Part shown: positions 11,693 to 27,473 of the stretch, in pieces | Position numbering within the stretch: position 1 is the stretch's first letter | Layout of the letters: the number at the start of each line of letters is the position of its first letter | Source of the DNA: Pilatotrama ljubarskyi | Lineage: Eukaryota; Basidiomycota; Agaricomycetes; Polyporales; Polyporaceae | NCBI GenBank assembly: GCA_022385805.1 | Contig: MU277763.1 | Coordinates: forward strand, 29,709-93,708 | Direction of reading: 5' to 3' | DNA: 64,000 nt | Position numbers and translations under genes: made by a program | Notes under the pieces: generated by a model | Seen by the model: only the letters and a program-made list of their open reading frames with translations | Database searches by the model: none | Told to the model about the DNA's origin: nothing

Positions 11693-14600
11693 ATGGACTC
11701 TACCCAACCCCAAGCAGCGACTAGTAGCAGCAGCCCATATCCCGCGCACACCGAAGAACAATCGCAATCGACCACCTCCGAGTCCAAGGTCCTGCGCACG
11801 AGCGCAAGAGTCAAGGCCGCAAAGCAGAAGGAGAAACAGAAGGAACGCTCTTCCGCAGACAGCCAACAAGCCTCCTCCTCATCCTCCAGCAAGCGTATCC
11901 GCGACAGCACTTCTCATAAAGGCAAGGGGAAAGAAGTAGCCGACGAATCCCGACTTAGCAAGCGGTACGTTCGCTTGTTCTCGTCACATCTCCCCTTGCT
12001 CCTTAGCCACTAAGCACGCTTCACCTTACAGAGCTCGGCGTTCCACATATCCTACGACGTCCGCCCTCACCATCAACGAGCCCCCTAAGGATAGCAAGGG
12101 CAAGAAGCGCGCGGCCCCCGAAGACAACTCAGAAGACGAAGACTCCACTGCCGCAGCCTCCGTTCCGAAGAAACTCAAGCGTGCTACCAGTGCCTATTCG
12201 CTCAGACCTAGAGGAGATAACCAGACAGCATCGGATATGACGAGGAAGACACGGTGCGTTCCGTGCGCATATAGTAGATCCTCCGGCATGCTAAAATGTA
12301 ACTGCTCTCGCAGTGCATCATCCGGCAAGGGTAAAGTCACCGCCAAGAGCAAGGCCTTTATGGCAGCAGCGGGCTCTTCTCGAGCTGGCGACGAGGACGT
12401 GGATATGGTGGACGCCGAGTGCATCCGGGACGATGGTGAGCCCCATGATGAGCGACACGAAGAAGGTGATGACCACGAAGACCTGCCTGACGATGGAGGT
12501 GGCGGCGATGAGGACGACGAGGGCGATGAAGCGGAAAGTGACTTTACTGGCTCTTTGGGCGGTCTCGGCAACGAACCGTCGGCGATGTCCATCTTCGGCG
12601 ACTACCGTCAGCTGGGATCGTATATGATGGGCATATCAGGACGACTGAAGACGATGCTGAACAACATCAAGCCCACAGCAGATCCCACTACGCGATTGGT
12701 CACGTTGCAAGAACTGAGCGAACTCTTGAGTATCAGCACCGAGGACACCCTGGCGGGGTCATTCCAGGTCGAAGCTTTCATTCGGGAGCTTGTCCGAATC
12801 CTGGGAGGTACCGGGAACGACGAAGAGGAAGGGGACGACGAGGACGCGGGCGAGCAGGACGAAGACGCCGCACTCGCAGCAGCGTTGGCGATGAGCGCGG
12901 GTGGGGGCGCATATCAGGGCGATGAGAACCTGGAAGCCCAGGTTTTGGCTTGCAGGTGTCTCGCGAACTTAATGGAAGCCCTACCAGGGGTGGCGCATAC
13001 CGTCGTGTATCATGGAGCCATCCCCGTCCTTTGCAGCAAGTTGATCGAGATTTCCTACATCGATTTGGCAGAACAGACCTTGAGTGTATGTTCACCAAAT
13101 TGTCTCTTCTCTTCGGTCACGCAGCATACTCATCTGTATCCTAGACTTTGGAGAAGATATCAGAAGAGTTCCCTAGCTCCATCGTGCGGGAAGGTGGTCT
13201 CGCGGCCTTGCTGAACTACCTGGACTTCTTCTCTATAGCTGTGCAGAGGACTGCCTTACAAGCGGCGGCGAATTGCTGTCGCAACGTCTCAGTCGAGCAC
13301 TTCCCCATGATCCGCGCTGTCTGGCCTATCCTCCGCAACTGCCTAGGCTACTCTGATCAGCGATTGGTTGAATATGCCTGCCTCTGCGTAATCCGCATCA
13401 TCGACTCTTACTACCGCTCCTCCCCGGAGAACCTCGAGGCCCTTGTTGACGCAGACCTCATTCGGGCTGTCAACATGCTCTTACTTCCTGCTGGCGGCTC
13501 GCCCCTGATTGCTGCTAGCACGTATACCCTGCTACTGCGCGCCCTTGCCACATGCGCTCGAGTCAGCGCTAAGATCACCTTGGTTCTCCTCGAAGCCGGC
13601 ATCGTCGATACTCTTTACCAGATCCTCACCGGTGTTCTCCCCCCGGCATCGGACGGCATGGAAGAGCAAGGTGACGCTGCTGGTGGACAGGGGCTCGGTG
13701 GTGGTTTGGCCGACATGACTGTCATGGAGAACCTGGCACATCGCCCGAAGGATCAGATCGAGGAAGCCCTGAGCCTTGTGTCTGAGCTCATGCCGCCTTT
13801 GCCGAAGGGTAAGTGCTTCTGCCCGCTGGCCGCCTAGCATACTCACGGGTCTGCAGATGGCGTATTCGACCATAAGGGCTACACGGAGAAAGCTTTGAAT
13901 AAGATGATCAAGGCCAAAGCCAAGGCGGAGCGTGCAGCTGCACGGCAAGCGGCGGCGGCAGCAGCAGCAGCAGCAGCATCCCAAGGGGATCCTTCCGGCT
14001 CTGATGCCCGCCCCAGTGCATCTGTAGCACCCGCCGACGAAGCCTCGGCTCCCGCAAACATCCGCGTTGATCCTCAGTCTATCCATGAGGGAGCAGACGC
14101 TCTACCACGTCTCGAGAAGGAGTCAACTGCCGTCGACCGCACTGAGCTCCTGCGTTCTCACCCTGAGGTGGTTGGCCGGTTCTTGCGCCTCTTGGTGCCC
14201 ATTTTGGTCGACGTATATGCGGCCAGCGTGATTACTCCCGTTCGCGTGAGGACCTTGACAGGGCTGCTAAAGGCCGTGAGCTTCCTGGATGGCGATGAAC
14301 TGAAGCAAGTCTTCACGGTACGTATCAATGGCTCGCCTATAACGAGTTTACTGACGATGTCGCGCAGTTCGTCCCGATCGCCAGCTTTGCATCATCTATC
14401 CTATCCTCCAAGGACCATCCCTCGCTCGTCATCGGTGCACTTCAGCTCGTCGAAATGCTCCTGGCGAAGGTTCCGGCAGAGTATAAACCTGCGTTCCGCC
14501 GAGAGGGAGTGTTCCACGAGATCGAGAGCCTGGCCTCACGCCCTGTTACGTCGACCAAGTCCAAAGACAAGGGCGCTGACAAGGATGTCTCTGAAGCTCC

Positions 14601-17600
14601 TTCCCCTGCCGATACGGGCGTCATTGCCACCGCAGTGCCCGTGTCCATCTCCGTCATCTCCTCCATGCCATACAGAAAGCTCTCTTCTCTCCCTATGGAA
14701 CCAGACGACGCGATCACCATGCGTGCTCGCATTATCCGGTTAAAGTACCTCGCATCGGACGACTCTGTTGGCTCTGATGACCTCTTCGCGACACTCCGTA
14801 AACTGGTAGAACGCATAACTGATCCCGGGGCCTCCGAGAAGGAACTCGGAGCTGCTCTGGGAGAGTTGGCGCTTCTCTTCGGCTCTCAGCATACGTCGGT
14901 GTCAAGCTTCGAACTGCTCCAAAGCGGTGTGATCGACGGGTTGCTACAATTCTTCGCAGATGCAGAACGGACCGGTAAGTACGAAAGGACTGACATCAGA
15001 TTATCTCACTGAATCCGTGCCCTAGTCTCGCTGAGCCGCCGCCAGGATCTATTCTTCAATGCGTTCACGTCCAGAAAGAGCAAAGGAGCCGGTGGTCAAA
15101 CGCCCTTAGCTGTCTTCGTGAAGAAGCTGCAGGAGAGTCTGACTAGGATGGAGTCCTTCGAGGTCATCAGTGTGGCACAAAGTGCCGACGGTGAGTGCCA
15201 ACAGCATCGAGACAGCTTGGAAGTGCGCTTACTCATGTCTTTCAATGTCACAGACTCGAAGCGAAGCTCACCCTCTCTCCTCGCACGACAATTGCGATTG
15301 CGACTTGTTGCAGCTGAAGACTCCGATATCCCCCGGAACTTGAACAACATCGTGGTCTCTATTCATGCCATCGCTACGTTCCAGGCGTTACATGACTATC
15401 TCAGACCTCGTGTCGCCGGGCTCCTTTCTAGCAGTTCCAGGCTCTCCGGGATGTTGGCAGCTCTGGCCGCTTCAGGGCTCACGCCTCCGTCTTCCCGTTT
15501 CGGCCTTACGGAGGCCTTGGCAAGAGCCTCTGCTTCTGCATCAGAAGCCGGTGCGGCGGGAACCTCCTCTGCTAGTATCAACAGGAGACGTAGCTTGCGT
15601 TTGAGCGAGAAGCAGAAGGCTGCCTCGAGTCCATCTGCGGATGCCGGTGGCGACGCATCAGAATCCACGTCGAGCGCGCTTGCAGGTGCCGCTGCAGAGA
15701 GTGCATCGACGAGGGGCGTTCCTGACATCGGAGAGGGCGAATCTCTCGCGTCCGCGTCGGTCGCAGAGCCTGCACCAAGCGAGACTGTCGTCAATGATGA
15801 CGAATTTGCTGCTGACTTCACCGACGACGAAGTCGACGTGGATGCTGAGGTTGGTGCTAGTCTCATATGCTCCCGAATTAGCTATGAAAACTGATCATAC
15901 GAGCAGGTCATCGAGGACGATGATCCTGACAATTCAATCTCGGAGAAGACGGTGAATGTGTCTGTTGGAGATGGTAGGATGCTCGGCTTCCCTTACCTGT
16001 TCTTGTTACTCATTTACCGGCCGGCAGATGGTTCGAAGGTCGAGGCGCAAACACCCGATGGTACCCACGTCCCTACACCAGGCTCTGCGCGAGGATTGCC
16101 CTCAAGCAACCCCACTCCTCGCACGTCAACACCGAAGACGTCCTATGCTGCTGCACTCAAGGCGAAGCCTAGTGACTGGCATCTAGAATTCTCGATGGAC
16201 GACCACAAGCTCCCGTTGGACCTTACCGTATATGGTGCTATTCACCAGCACGAGATGCGCAAGCATAAGGCGTCTGGCTCCCCGTTCTTGCCTAGCATGA
16301 TTTGGCAAGGCATTTATAGCATCAAGTTCAAGAAGGTGCCTGGCCCGCTGCCGTCGTCGGATGGTTAGTGACTGTGTTACATTTCGTTGCGACGTTGGAT
16401 TGACCCCGCTATGTAGCTCGTGCCGATGAGACCGGAGCTCGGAGTCGCTCGCCTAGCCCATCCTTGTCCTCGCTCCCTGAAGACGCTCCTCACGCGAAGA
16501 TCCTGCGCCTATTGCGAGTGCTGCATAAGCTCAATGCTCAAGAGAGTGAGCGTGCGACCCCTGCGACTGCCAAACGCATCCTGGCCCCATCTGCCTTTGT
16601 CAATAACAAGTTGACGGCCAAGCTCACCAGGCAATTGGAGGAGCCTATGATTGTCGCGAGGTAAGCTCTATCCTGCATACTTCCTAACGATCCATATTCA
16701 TGGTTCTCCCCAGCTCTTGCCTGCCCGATTGGGCCCTCGACCTCCCTCAGCACTTCCCGTTCCTCTTCCCCTTCGCCACCCGCTACAACTTCTTGCAGTC
16801 GACGTCGTTCGGCTATGCACGTCTCATACTGAAGTGGCAGAGTCAACAGAGTCGCGGACAAGATAGCTCCCGCCGAGATGACGGTGTAGGCTTCCTTGGT
16901 CGTCTGCAGCGCCAGAAGGTCAGGATTTCCCGTAAACACATCCTCGAGTCGGCCGTCAAGGTGTTCGAGCTGTACGGCTCGTCATCGTCGATTCTCGAGG
17001 TCGAGTACTTCGAAGAGGTTGGCACGGGCCTTGGTCCTACCCTGGAGTTCTACTCCCTGGTATCTAAGGAGTTCGCACGGAAGGACCTGAAGGTCTGGCG
17101 TGACGCGGACCCCACGATGTCGAGCCCCTACGTGCATCACCCGCTTGGTCTGTTCCCGGCCCCCATCAGCCCAGATGACATCGCGAAGGACGGCGTCCAG
17201 TAAGTAACTTGTCATCATGTCATCTGAGCCCTCCTCATATCTTGTGCTTCAGAAAACGCACGCACATCATCAGGGTAATCGGACAGTTTGTTGCCAAGGC
17301 CATGCTGGATTCCCGGATCATAGACTTGTCGTTCAACAAGATCTTCTTGAAGCTCGTCCTGGGGGAGGACGTACCTCTCACCTTGGAGACGCTCAAGGTA
17401 TGTCTCTTCGCCTCTGCACAGCGGTTCTTGCTGACAGCAGCCTCCAGCGCGTCGATCCGGAACTCGCTGCTTCTCTGGCGAAGATTCAGGGCCTTGCTGC
17501 AGCTGCGAAGAGCCAGAATGAGAAGGTATATATATGTCCATTCTCAAGATCATGAACGGTCACTAACACCTTTGGAACCATAGCTTCGCCGCAAGTTGGC

Positions 17601-18401
17601 TGCCATCGAGGACATGGACGGCGTTGACGTCGAGGACCTCGGCCTTGACTTCACTGTTCCTGGATACGACATCGAACTGAGGGTAAGGAGCCAGTAATTT
17701 CACGCTAGTATCAACAGTACCTGATGATGCATTGACAGCCTGGCGGTCGTGACATTCCTGTGACTGCGGATAACGTGGACGACTACATCCACGAAGTCAT
17801 CGACGCTATCATCGGAAAGGGAGCTCAGGCGCAAGCGCAGGCGTTCCGCGAAGGGTTCTCGAAGGTCTTCCCGATCAGCGACTTGCAGGCATTCACGTCG
17901 GACGAGCTCGCCATGTTGTTCGGCAATGCTGACGAAGACTGGAGTGTCGAAAGTACGTGCATGCGTCAGCGGTTATCTCACTGGCTAATCTTCCTCTTTA
18001 GCTCTGAGCGAATCGTTGAAGGCTGACCACGGCTTCAACGTGGAGAGCCGCGCCATCAGAGACCTCATCGAGATTATGTCCGAATACGATGTATCAACAC
18101 GCCGCAGCTACTTGCAGTTCATCACTGGCAGTCCGAAGTTGCCCATCGGCGGTACGTATAATGTCTTTTGACGTCCGGGACTTTTATGCTCATGAGAATG
18201 ACAGGCTTCAAAGGTCTGAACCCGCCTCTGACAGTGGTGCGCAAGCCGCATGAGGCGCCCCTCACTGCAGACGACTACCTGCCTAGCGTAATGACCTGCG
18301 TGAACTACCTCAAGCTGCCCGAGTACTCCTCGAAGGCGGTCATGATGGAGAAGTTGTCGATCGCGATGCGGGAGGGCGTGGGTAGTTTCCATTTGTCATG
18401 A
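11693..18401 (+). CDS. UFD4: HECT E3 ubiquitin ligase, UFD4/TRIP12 type
   Basis: Transfers ubiquitin to substrates, in yeast through the ubiquitin-fusion-degradation pathway. About 15 exons encode some 1,900 residues. The N terminus is disordered, Ser/Lys-rich and then strongly acidic. Armadillo-like repeats follow at about 12,600-13,830 ('[25 protein letters not shown]', cut here: [34 protein letters not shown]). A poly-Ala run at 13,943-13,980 interrupts a basic helix. A Ser/Ala-rich acidic linker leads to the UFD4-specific pre-HECT block ([19 protein letters not shown]), then the HECT domain: '[20 protein letters not shown]', '[18 protein letters not shown]', [11 protein letters not shown]. 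The active-site Cys is in [17 protein letters not shown] (TGC at 18297-18299). The protein ends soon after with a short C-terminal tail, as HECT ligases do. No lesions were seen. Confidence 0.93.
13943..13980 (+). repeat. GCN trinucleotide run coding for poly-Ala
   Basis: (GCG/GCA)n inside the UFD4-like gene gives about nine consecutive Ala. Such runs are prone to length change. Confidence 0.85.
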
Positions 18402-18725
18402 ATGTCGTCGTCGATGCCGTCGTTACCATGTAGTATTGTCATCTGTGCTTTTACCGTCACGTCTTGTAGATCGCATCCCCCGTCTCGCTCTCATTAATCA
18501 GGACTATAATCGCATTGTCATTTTCATGGACTGCTTGATTATAGCTGCAGTTCTGTCCTGTACTCGCTCTGGTTACCGGATCTGCAGCTTCCGCATGCGG
18601 CATGACGCAGCCAGTCGAATGGCCCTGACTCCTCGCGTAGAGGTAGTCCGAATCGAATCATGCACAATCGTGACATTGGTATACACATAACAGTACATTC
18701 CTTGCCACCCAGTCAAAAGCCACGG
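18402..18725. other. Convergent 3' spacer
   Basis: Spacer between the stop codons of the HECT ligase (+) and phenol monooxygenase copy 1 (-). No gene seen. The end of the segmental duplication lies at its right side. Confidence 0.6.
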
Positions 18726-21419
<2,694 letters not shown>

Positions 21420-21487
21420 TCTGCGAGTCCTCAGATGACAGATGGAGGCGGAATAGGGCTATGGCAGACCGCCCGTGCCAGGGGCAT

Positions 21488-21493
21488 CTTATA
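21488..21493 (-). promoter_or_regulatory. TATA element of monooxygenase copy 1
   Basis: TATAAG on the minus strand about 70 bp upstream of the ATG, conserved in copy 2 at the same distance. Confidence 0.6.
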
Positions 21494-22200
21494 CCATTCA
21501 GCTTCGGATCCCTGGCGCTCGGAACATGAACAACGGTGTCATCTGAATGTCCCTATCGGGCAGTCATCGCGTAGCCGCTGCGCTACGCTGCCTCTCCGGA
21601 CGCGCCTTCGCGCGCCGTCGCTGTCGGATGTGGTGTTGTCGCACCCATGGGCGAGCTGCTCATCGATTCTAGCCACGGACAAGAACGGGGATGCCAAACT
21701 CTGAGTGGTTCGGTCGGCGTGCGAAGGTGAGAGCGAGGGAAGGGCGGGTACATAGTTGGGCACGGCGCACAAGTCAGATGCTCGACTCCTCCTCGGCATC
21801 CTCCGTCCTGCCAGATGCGGTAACTTGTCCAACGCGTCCACCTCGGATACCGCGAGTCCTGGTGAACACGGGTAAACTATCTGCATTTAGTGCTGGTGTT
21901 GCAAGATCGACATCCCTTGTATCTTCGAGTTTGCAATGTAGTGCTAGCCCGGACCGCGACGCGCGTGAAGAAAAGAGAGCGCGTTTCCTACGGGTATCTT
22001 CGGCTCTTGAGGGAGAGCAAGGGTGGGCCCGCGCAAAGTGCGAGAAACATCCATTACGACCACATACTGTACTAGACGCGACGTCTGTGCAGGTTTGTGC
22101 GTACAGCAACGAAGTATTCCGCGCCGAGTGACACTATGGAGAGTTCACAAGGACTGGCCATCAAGTACTGTACGGCGTGGGATGGAAAGCAAAAGCGTCC

Positions 22201-22857
22201 CTACGCCCACTTCTTATCAGTGGTTGAGGCGGGTAATCTCCTCACGGCAATGAATTCTCACAGGGAAGAGAGCACGTAGTACGCGGCTCGTTGCAGCCGG
22301 TGTAGAAGGCGGTCGCAGTGCGCAGTCCAGAGACGCGTTTACCGTATCCTGCTCGAATCCCTTCTTTGGTCCAGCCCCGAAGCAAATCCGCGCGACGTAT
22401 ACGCCCTGTAATCTGCGTCGCGCCAAGCTCAACGGCCACAGACAGTAGCCTCTTAGCTGGATTTGTACGTGTGAATGACGTCCACTCGGAGAATCATAGA
22501 GCTCAAGTCAGTCGATGCCGGCGCCTGATAGGACGCGCAGAGTGCTCCTGCCTAGTCCGTCCAGTCCAGTCCAAGGTGAAAGTCCATAGGATCGTGCCTT
22601 TCGACTTGGCAGAGCTAGTAGAGCAGTCAATGCTCCCGGAGAGTGAGAGGACGCTACTGTAAAGCAGTGGCCGGCGGCAAGTATTCTTCGACGGTTTAGG
22701 ACGAGCGTTACGTAAGCACAGCCCGCCATGGACGCCGTCGGGCCAGGGCCCTGCGCGCGGTACCATATGTTGCGCTCTTCCCCACATCTCTCTGTACTAC
22801 CCTCTGCTTTCTATCCTTATTCTCTCTCGTACACCACCTCTCACAACGCCGGTACAT
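22201..22857. other. Intergenic: promoter of the Doa4-like gene
   Basis: No gene seen. The last 60 bp before the ATG at 22858 are strongly pyrimidine-rich on the plus strand, as in many fungal core promoters. Confidence 0.6.
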
Positions 22858-25800
22858 GCCCGGCATCGCCGTCCTACCGCCGTCCGCCCCGACCAGCTTT
22901 TCCCACAACTTTTCCGGTAAGTCGGGCACCCACACCCTCTCGTCTCCCCCAGTGAGCCTACCCACACCCATCGTGTCGCCACAGCGATGCAAAATGGAGG
23001 GCCATACCACCGCGACACCGTAGCCGAGATCAAGGAGAGCGCGAAAGAGACCGCGCACCAGGCCCGCGGCGCATCGGCCCCGAGTCTCCTCAAGTCCGCT
23101 CGTAGCCAGATTCAGCTCGCGCAGGCCCGGGAGAACGAGGGCGACCTCAAGGGCGCCCTGAGCGCCCTCACCAAGGCGGCGTCACTGGTGCAGATGCTCA
23201 TGGACACCCCCGAGTTCAGGGCGGACTCGCAGGCGGGGAAGAAGGGCGCGCTGTTCAGGGAGTTTATGGACTTCCAGCAGGTGCGTGCGGGCGCAGTCGC
23301 CATCAGGCGCCGTTCTGACCTTTAGCAGACGGATGGGCGGGATCTCTTCGGGAAGACGAAGAGCATCGAGGCAAAGCTTGTGGAGCTCGAGAGGTCTGCA
23401 TCCCAGTAAGTTTGAGGGCAATTGTCTCTTGTGGCCCAGGGCCGTCCCTTCTGAGCGTCCAGCCCATTCGCGGAGATGAGTCTCATGCTATCTATCACGA
23501 GCCAGAGCACGTCCTGGACTTACAGTGGGAGTGCGCGCGATGCGTTACCTGCGCTACTCGTCGGGACAGGCTCTCGGTAGATCTCGAGTAAGGCTGCGCA
23601 GTCAGTTGACACTACATCATACAGAGCAGCAAGGAGCGAAGACGAAGCAAGTAGCCCCATAGTCAAGACAGGCGGCGGAAGCATAGCAGATCGTATGCGT
23701 TCACTGCAGAATGCCGGACTATCCGTCGCTACGACGAAACGCATCTCGCGCGAAATCCCTGTCGGGTCACCACCCTTGTCGCCCGACGTCACTCGACCCA
23801 ACCTCTTGTCGCTGCAAGCGCTGTCTCCGCCGACGTTCTCCCCATCATCCTTCCACCAATCCCTCGCCTCGCCTACCATGGGCACTCCACCAGCCCCCTC
23901 TCCTCATGCGCTCGTTCCTACGTCCAGTCTGGGTCCCCCTTCGCCGCCATCGTCCACGTCATCCTCACCTCGCATGTCTGTACTCAGTCTCCAGGACTTC
24001 GCACAGACGTTCCCTTCGATCGACGAGATAGAGGAGATGGACGTGCTGAAGCTTCCTTCAGAGCCTACGGGCACGAGCAGCAACGGGTCGCGCTCAAGTA
24101 AACCGTCGCTAGCGGATCTGCGAGCAAACGCTCCTCCACCTCTGGTGCATCCAAAGCCGTTCCCGGTGTTACCCATGGACATGGGCCCCCGACCGTCTAG
24201 CACGCCCATTCCGCCCACGATTGACACCTTTCAGAGCCGTCCCAGTTCCCCCGCGCGAGGGCCGCTTTCCCCGGTCGTCCCTCGGAAACCATCTGGTTTG
24301 GCGCTGAACGCGACCGTCCAGAAATCACCGGCCATTCAGCCGATGACGCCCACGGCCGAGAAGGCGGAGCTCCCTTTCAAGACACTCTTCCCCAAGACGC
24401 TGCACGAGTGGAAGGACAAGCCAAACTTCAAGGTGCTGCTCCTGGACGTGCGCACGCGCGAGGAGTTCGAGCGCGAGCATATCCGCGGGGACGCGGTGGT
24501 GTGTATAGAGCCGTCGATCCTGATGCGTGAGAAGTAAGCCCAGTGCAGCCTTCGCGAGATCCCCGCGCTGACACCTGAGTGTCTTTGCAGTGTCACAGGC
24601 CAATCAATCGAGGACGCGCTCGCGGTCGGGCCGCCGCACGAGGCCGTGCTCTTCGCGAATCGTGACAAGTTCGACCTGGTGGCGATGTACGACGACGCGT
24701 CGGACGCGATGGGCGACCCGCGCTCGCCCGTCGCCATACTCTTCAGAGCGATTTACGAAACCGCGTTCCGCAAGATCCTGAAGAACATGCCGATGCTCCT
24801 CATTGGCGGTCTGCAAGCGTGGAAGCGCGAGTTCGGCGAGGCGGAGCTCATCCGCGCCGGCTCAGGCTCACCTAGGCGACCCAGTCCGCTGACGAACCTC
24901 GTCAACGGCGCAGGACCCTCGACGGTGAACGGTTCGGCGGTGCCTCGCACACCGCCGGCGGAACCGAAGGGACTCGGTCTTGGGCACGTACGTGCCCCCG
25001 CGGAGTCGTCCGTCGTCGCCCCTGCGCCGTCAGCACCGCCACTGTCCGACCTAGCAGGTCTCACGATGGGGCGCCACAGGTCAGGGACGGAGCCGTCGAT
25101 GGATCCGAACGCGCACCGGCCGTGGATACCCCAGGGTGGCATGCGTAGTCCGCTCGAACCCACGCCAGGCTCACCGCGGTATGTTTCTATGCAGCTATTT
25201 GGGATTGAGAGCGAGTTGGCTGACGGCCGTGACAGGATGAGCGTGGACGGTGCAGGCGCTCTACCTCCAAATTTGGATCCCTCGAAACGGCTGGTCCGCC
25301 GGCCTGCGATGTCACGAAGTGGTTCCAATTCTGTCTCATACCCGTACAATTCTGTGATACCTGAGAACGTCAGTGCGCCTACCAAATGTCTGGTGCAACC
25401 ACGGGCGTCTTGCTGACGTTTCCACAGATGTCCGTGCAACATATCTCGTCTACCATGGTCAATGGCTCTTCTCCCTCTCCCATACAATACCCCACGATTA
25501 CACGCCACATATCTCCGCAAGTATCCGGATCGTCCTTCTCACCCGCGAACGGGCTCGTCTCGCTCCCGCCGCAGGCGTCCATCAACCCCTCGCCGCTCTC
25601 CCGCAGACGAAGCGACTATGTAGACCAGTCGCAGGAGGCGATCAACGGCCTCGCGAACCGCGCCTCCATAGACTACCCCGAGCTCTCCTCCCAGCACATC
25701 CTCCGTCCCCCGCCCGCGGCGGCGTCGTCCACGATGGACAATCGGCCGCGCGTGATGCCGCAGATGAACGGCTTCCCGCTCGTGCATTCGGGCCCGAAGC

Positions 25801-27279
25801 CCCCGATGATCCAGTCCGACTACCCCGTCACGTATTGGCCTGACATACAGATCGGGACTTCTGGACTGAGAAATCTGGGCAATACCTGTTACATGAACTC
25901 GACGATTCAGTGTTTGAGCGCTACGGTGCCGTTCGCGCGTTTCTTTACAGGTGAGGAAGTTCATATAGGACTGTTTCGATCAAAGTGACTGACGCACTGA
26001 TTGACAGATGGACGATGGAAGAGCGCTGTTAACATGGTGAATCCCATGGGCACGAAGGGCAACCTGGCCAACGCGTTCGCAAACATCCTGCGAGAACTGT
26101 GGCAAGGCGAGAATGGGACGTTGTCTCCTGTAACCTTCCGCGTACGTCCGACGGCAGTAATCATACGTCATGAGCTCTTGCTGATGTCAGTCGCTCCAGC
26201 GCTCGATATGCAGCCACGCTCCGCAGTTCTCGGGATCCGAGCAGCACGACTCACAGGAGTTCCTGAGCTTCCTCCTGGACGGTCTACACGAGGACTTGAA
26301 CCGGATCCTGCAGAAGCCTCAGATTTCGTCAACGCCAGAACGCGAGGCGGAACTTGAGCGGCTACCGACGCAGATCGCTAGCGAGCAGGAATGGCAGATA
26401 TACCGCATGCGCGATGACAGTCTAGTCGTGGACTTCTTCCAGGGACAGTATCGCAACCGGATGGAATGTTTGACTTGTCATAGAGTAAGTGCATCCGCCT
26501 GGTCCGAGCATTTCTATGATTGACCTTGACCATTACGGTAGACATCGACGACGTATAACACCTTCATGTACCTCACGCTGCCCATACCACCGACCCGTAG
26601 CAACTCCAAGGTCACGTTGCAGCAATGTATAGACGCGTTCGTGAAGGAGGAAGTTATGGACAAGTCCGATGCATGGTCAGTAGAGATGCTCCTGTGCGCT
26701 TCGCTAGGCTCACCGCTCTTCACCAGGCACTGCCCTCACTGCAAGACTCTCCGGAAAGCGACCAAGCGACTGTCACTATCGCGGCTTCCTCCTGTTCTCC
26801 TCATCCACCTCAAGCGTTTCTCCGCCAAGGGTCCATTCACTGACAAGATCGAGACGTTTGTCGAGTTCCCGCTGAAGGGCCTCGACCTCACGAACTACAT
26901 GCCACCACCTCTCCCCCCTGGCGTCAGCGGAGGCTCGCAGCTGTCCCTCGATGACCCCCGATGCCAGGTACCCCCATATCGCTACGACTTGTACGGCGTG
27001 ACGAACCACTTTGGGACGTTGAGCACCGGACATTGTGAGTCTCGCATCCGCGATGACGCGTTTCGTCCCCTGGACTGGACTGAACTTTATGTACAGATAC
27101 GGCATTTATTGCATCACGAGGCGGCTGGTTGTACTGCGACGATAGTCGTGTAACACCAGCAGACGCGAAGGACGTTGTTGTGCGTATTTCATCCGCTGAC
27201 ACTTACGTGCTCATCAGCTCACATACATCCACAGGGAAAGCCGGCGTACATACTCTTTTACAAGAGGGTCAAGGCATGA
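22858..27279 (+). CDS. DOA4: Ubiquitin-specific protease with rhodanese domain, Doa4/Ubp4 (USP8-like)
   Basis: Cysteine deubiquitinase; Doa4 in yeast strips ubiquitin from cargo at endosomes before multivesicular-body entry. The start at 22858 ([15 protein letters not shown]) is spliced to a helical USP8/MIT-like N-terminal domain (~22,987-23,400: [20 protein letters not shown]). A long Pro/Ser-rich linker follows. The rhodanese-like domain at ~24,380-24,860 ([30 protein letters not shown]) has no catalytic CX5R loop, so it is probably structural. The USP core spans ~25,840-27,270: Cys box [18 protein letters not shown] (TGT at 25887-25889), [20 protein letters not shown], zinc-ribbon CXXC pairs (ECLTCHR and [10 protein letters not shown]), and the His box split by an intron, LSTGH|YTAFI, then WLYCDDSRV. 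It ends [14 protein letters not shown] with TGA at 27277-27279. All catalytic residues are present. Confidence 0.92.
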
Positions 27280-27473
27280 CCCGCTCGTACATCTAGCCCT
27301 CCATTTTCTTGCGTTATCGGATTTGCTGTTAGCTGTACTTTCTGCCCCATTACTGCACATGGCGAGAGACTCCATAATACCATAGCACGTGTAATCGTAC
27401 AACCAACCAACTAGCGGAAAGGACAGGGACTCGTCGGTACATCACTGCAACGGTCTACGACCATCATTATTGG
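27280..27473. terminator. Convergent 3' spacer of the Doa4-like and Snt2-like genes
   Basis: Only 194 bp lie between two opposing stop codons, so both genes' polyadenylation signals must sit here, possibly overlapping. Confidence 0.5.
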
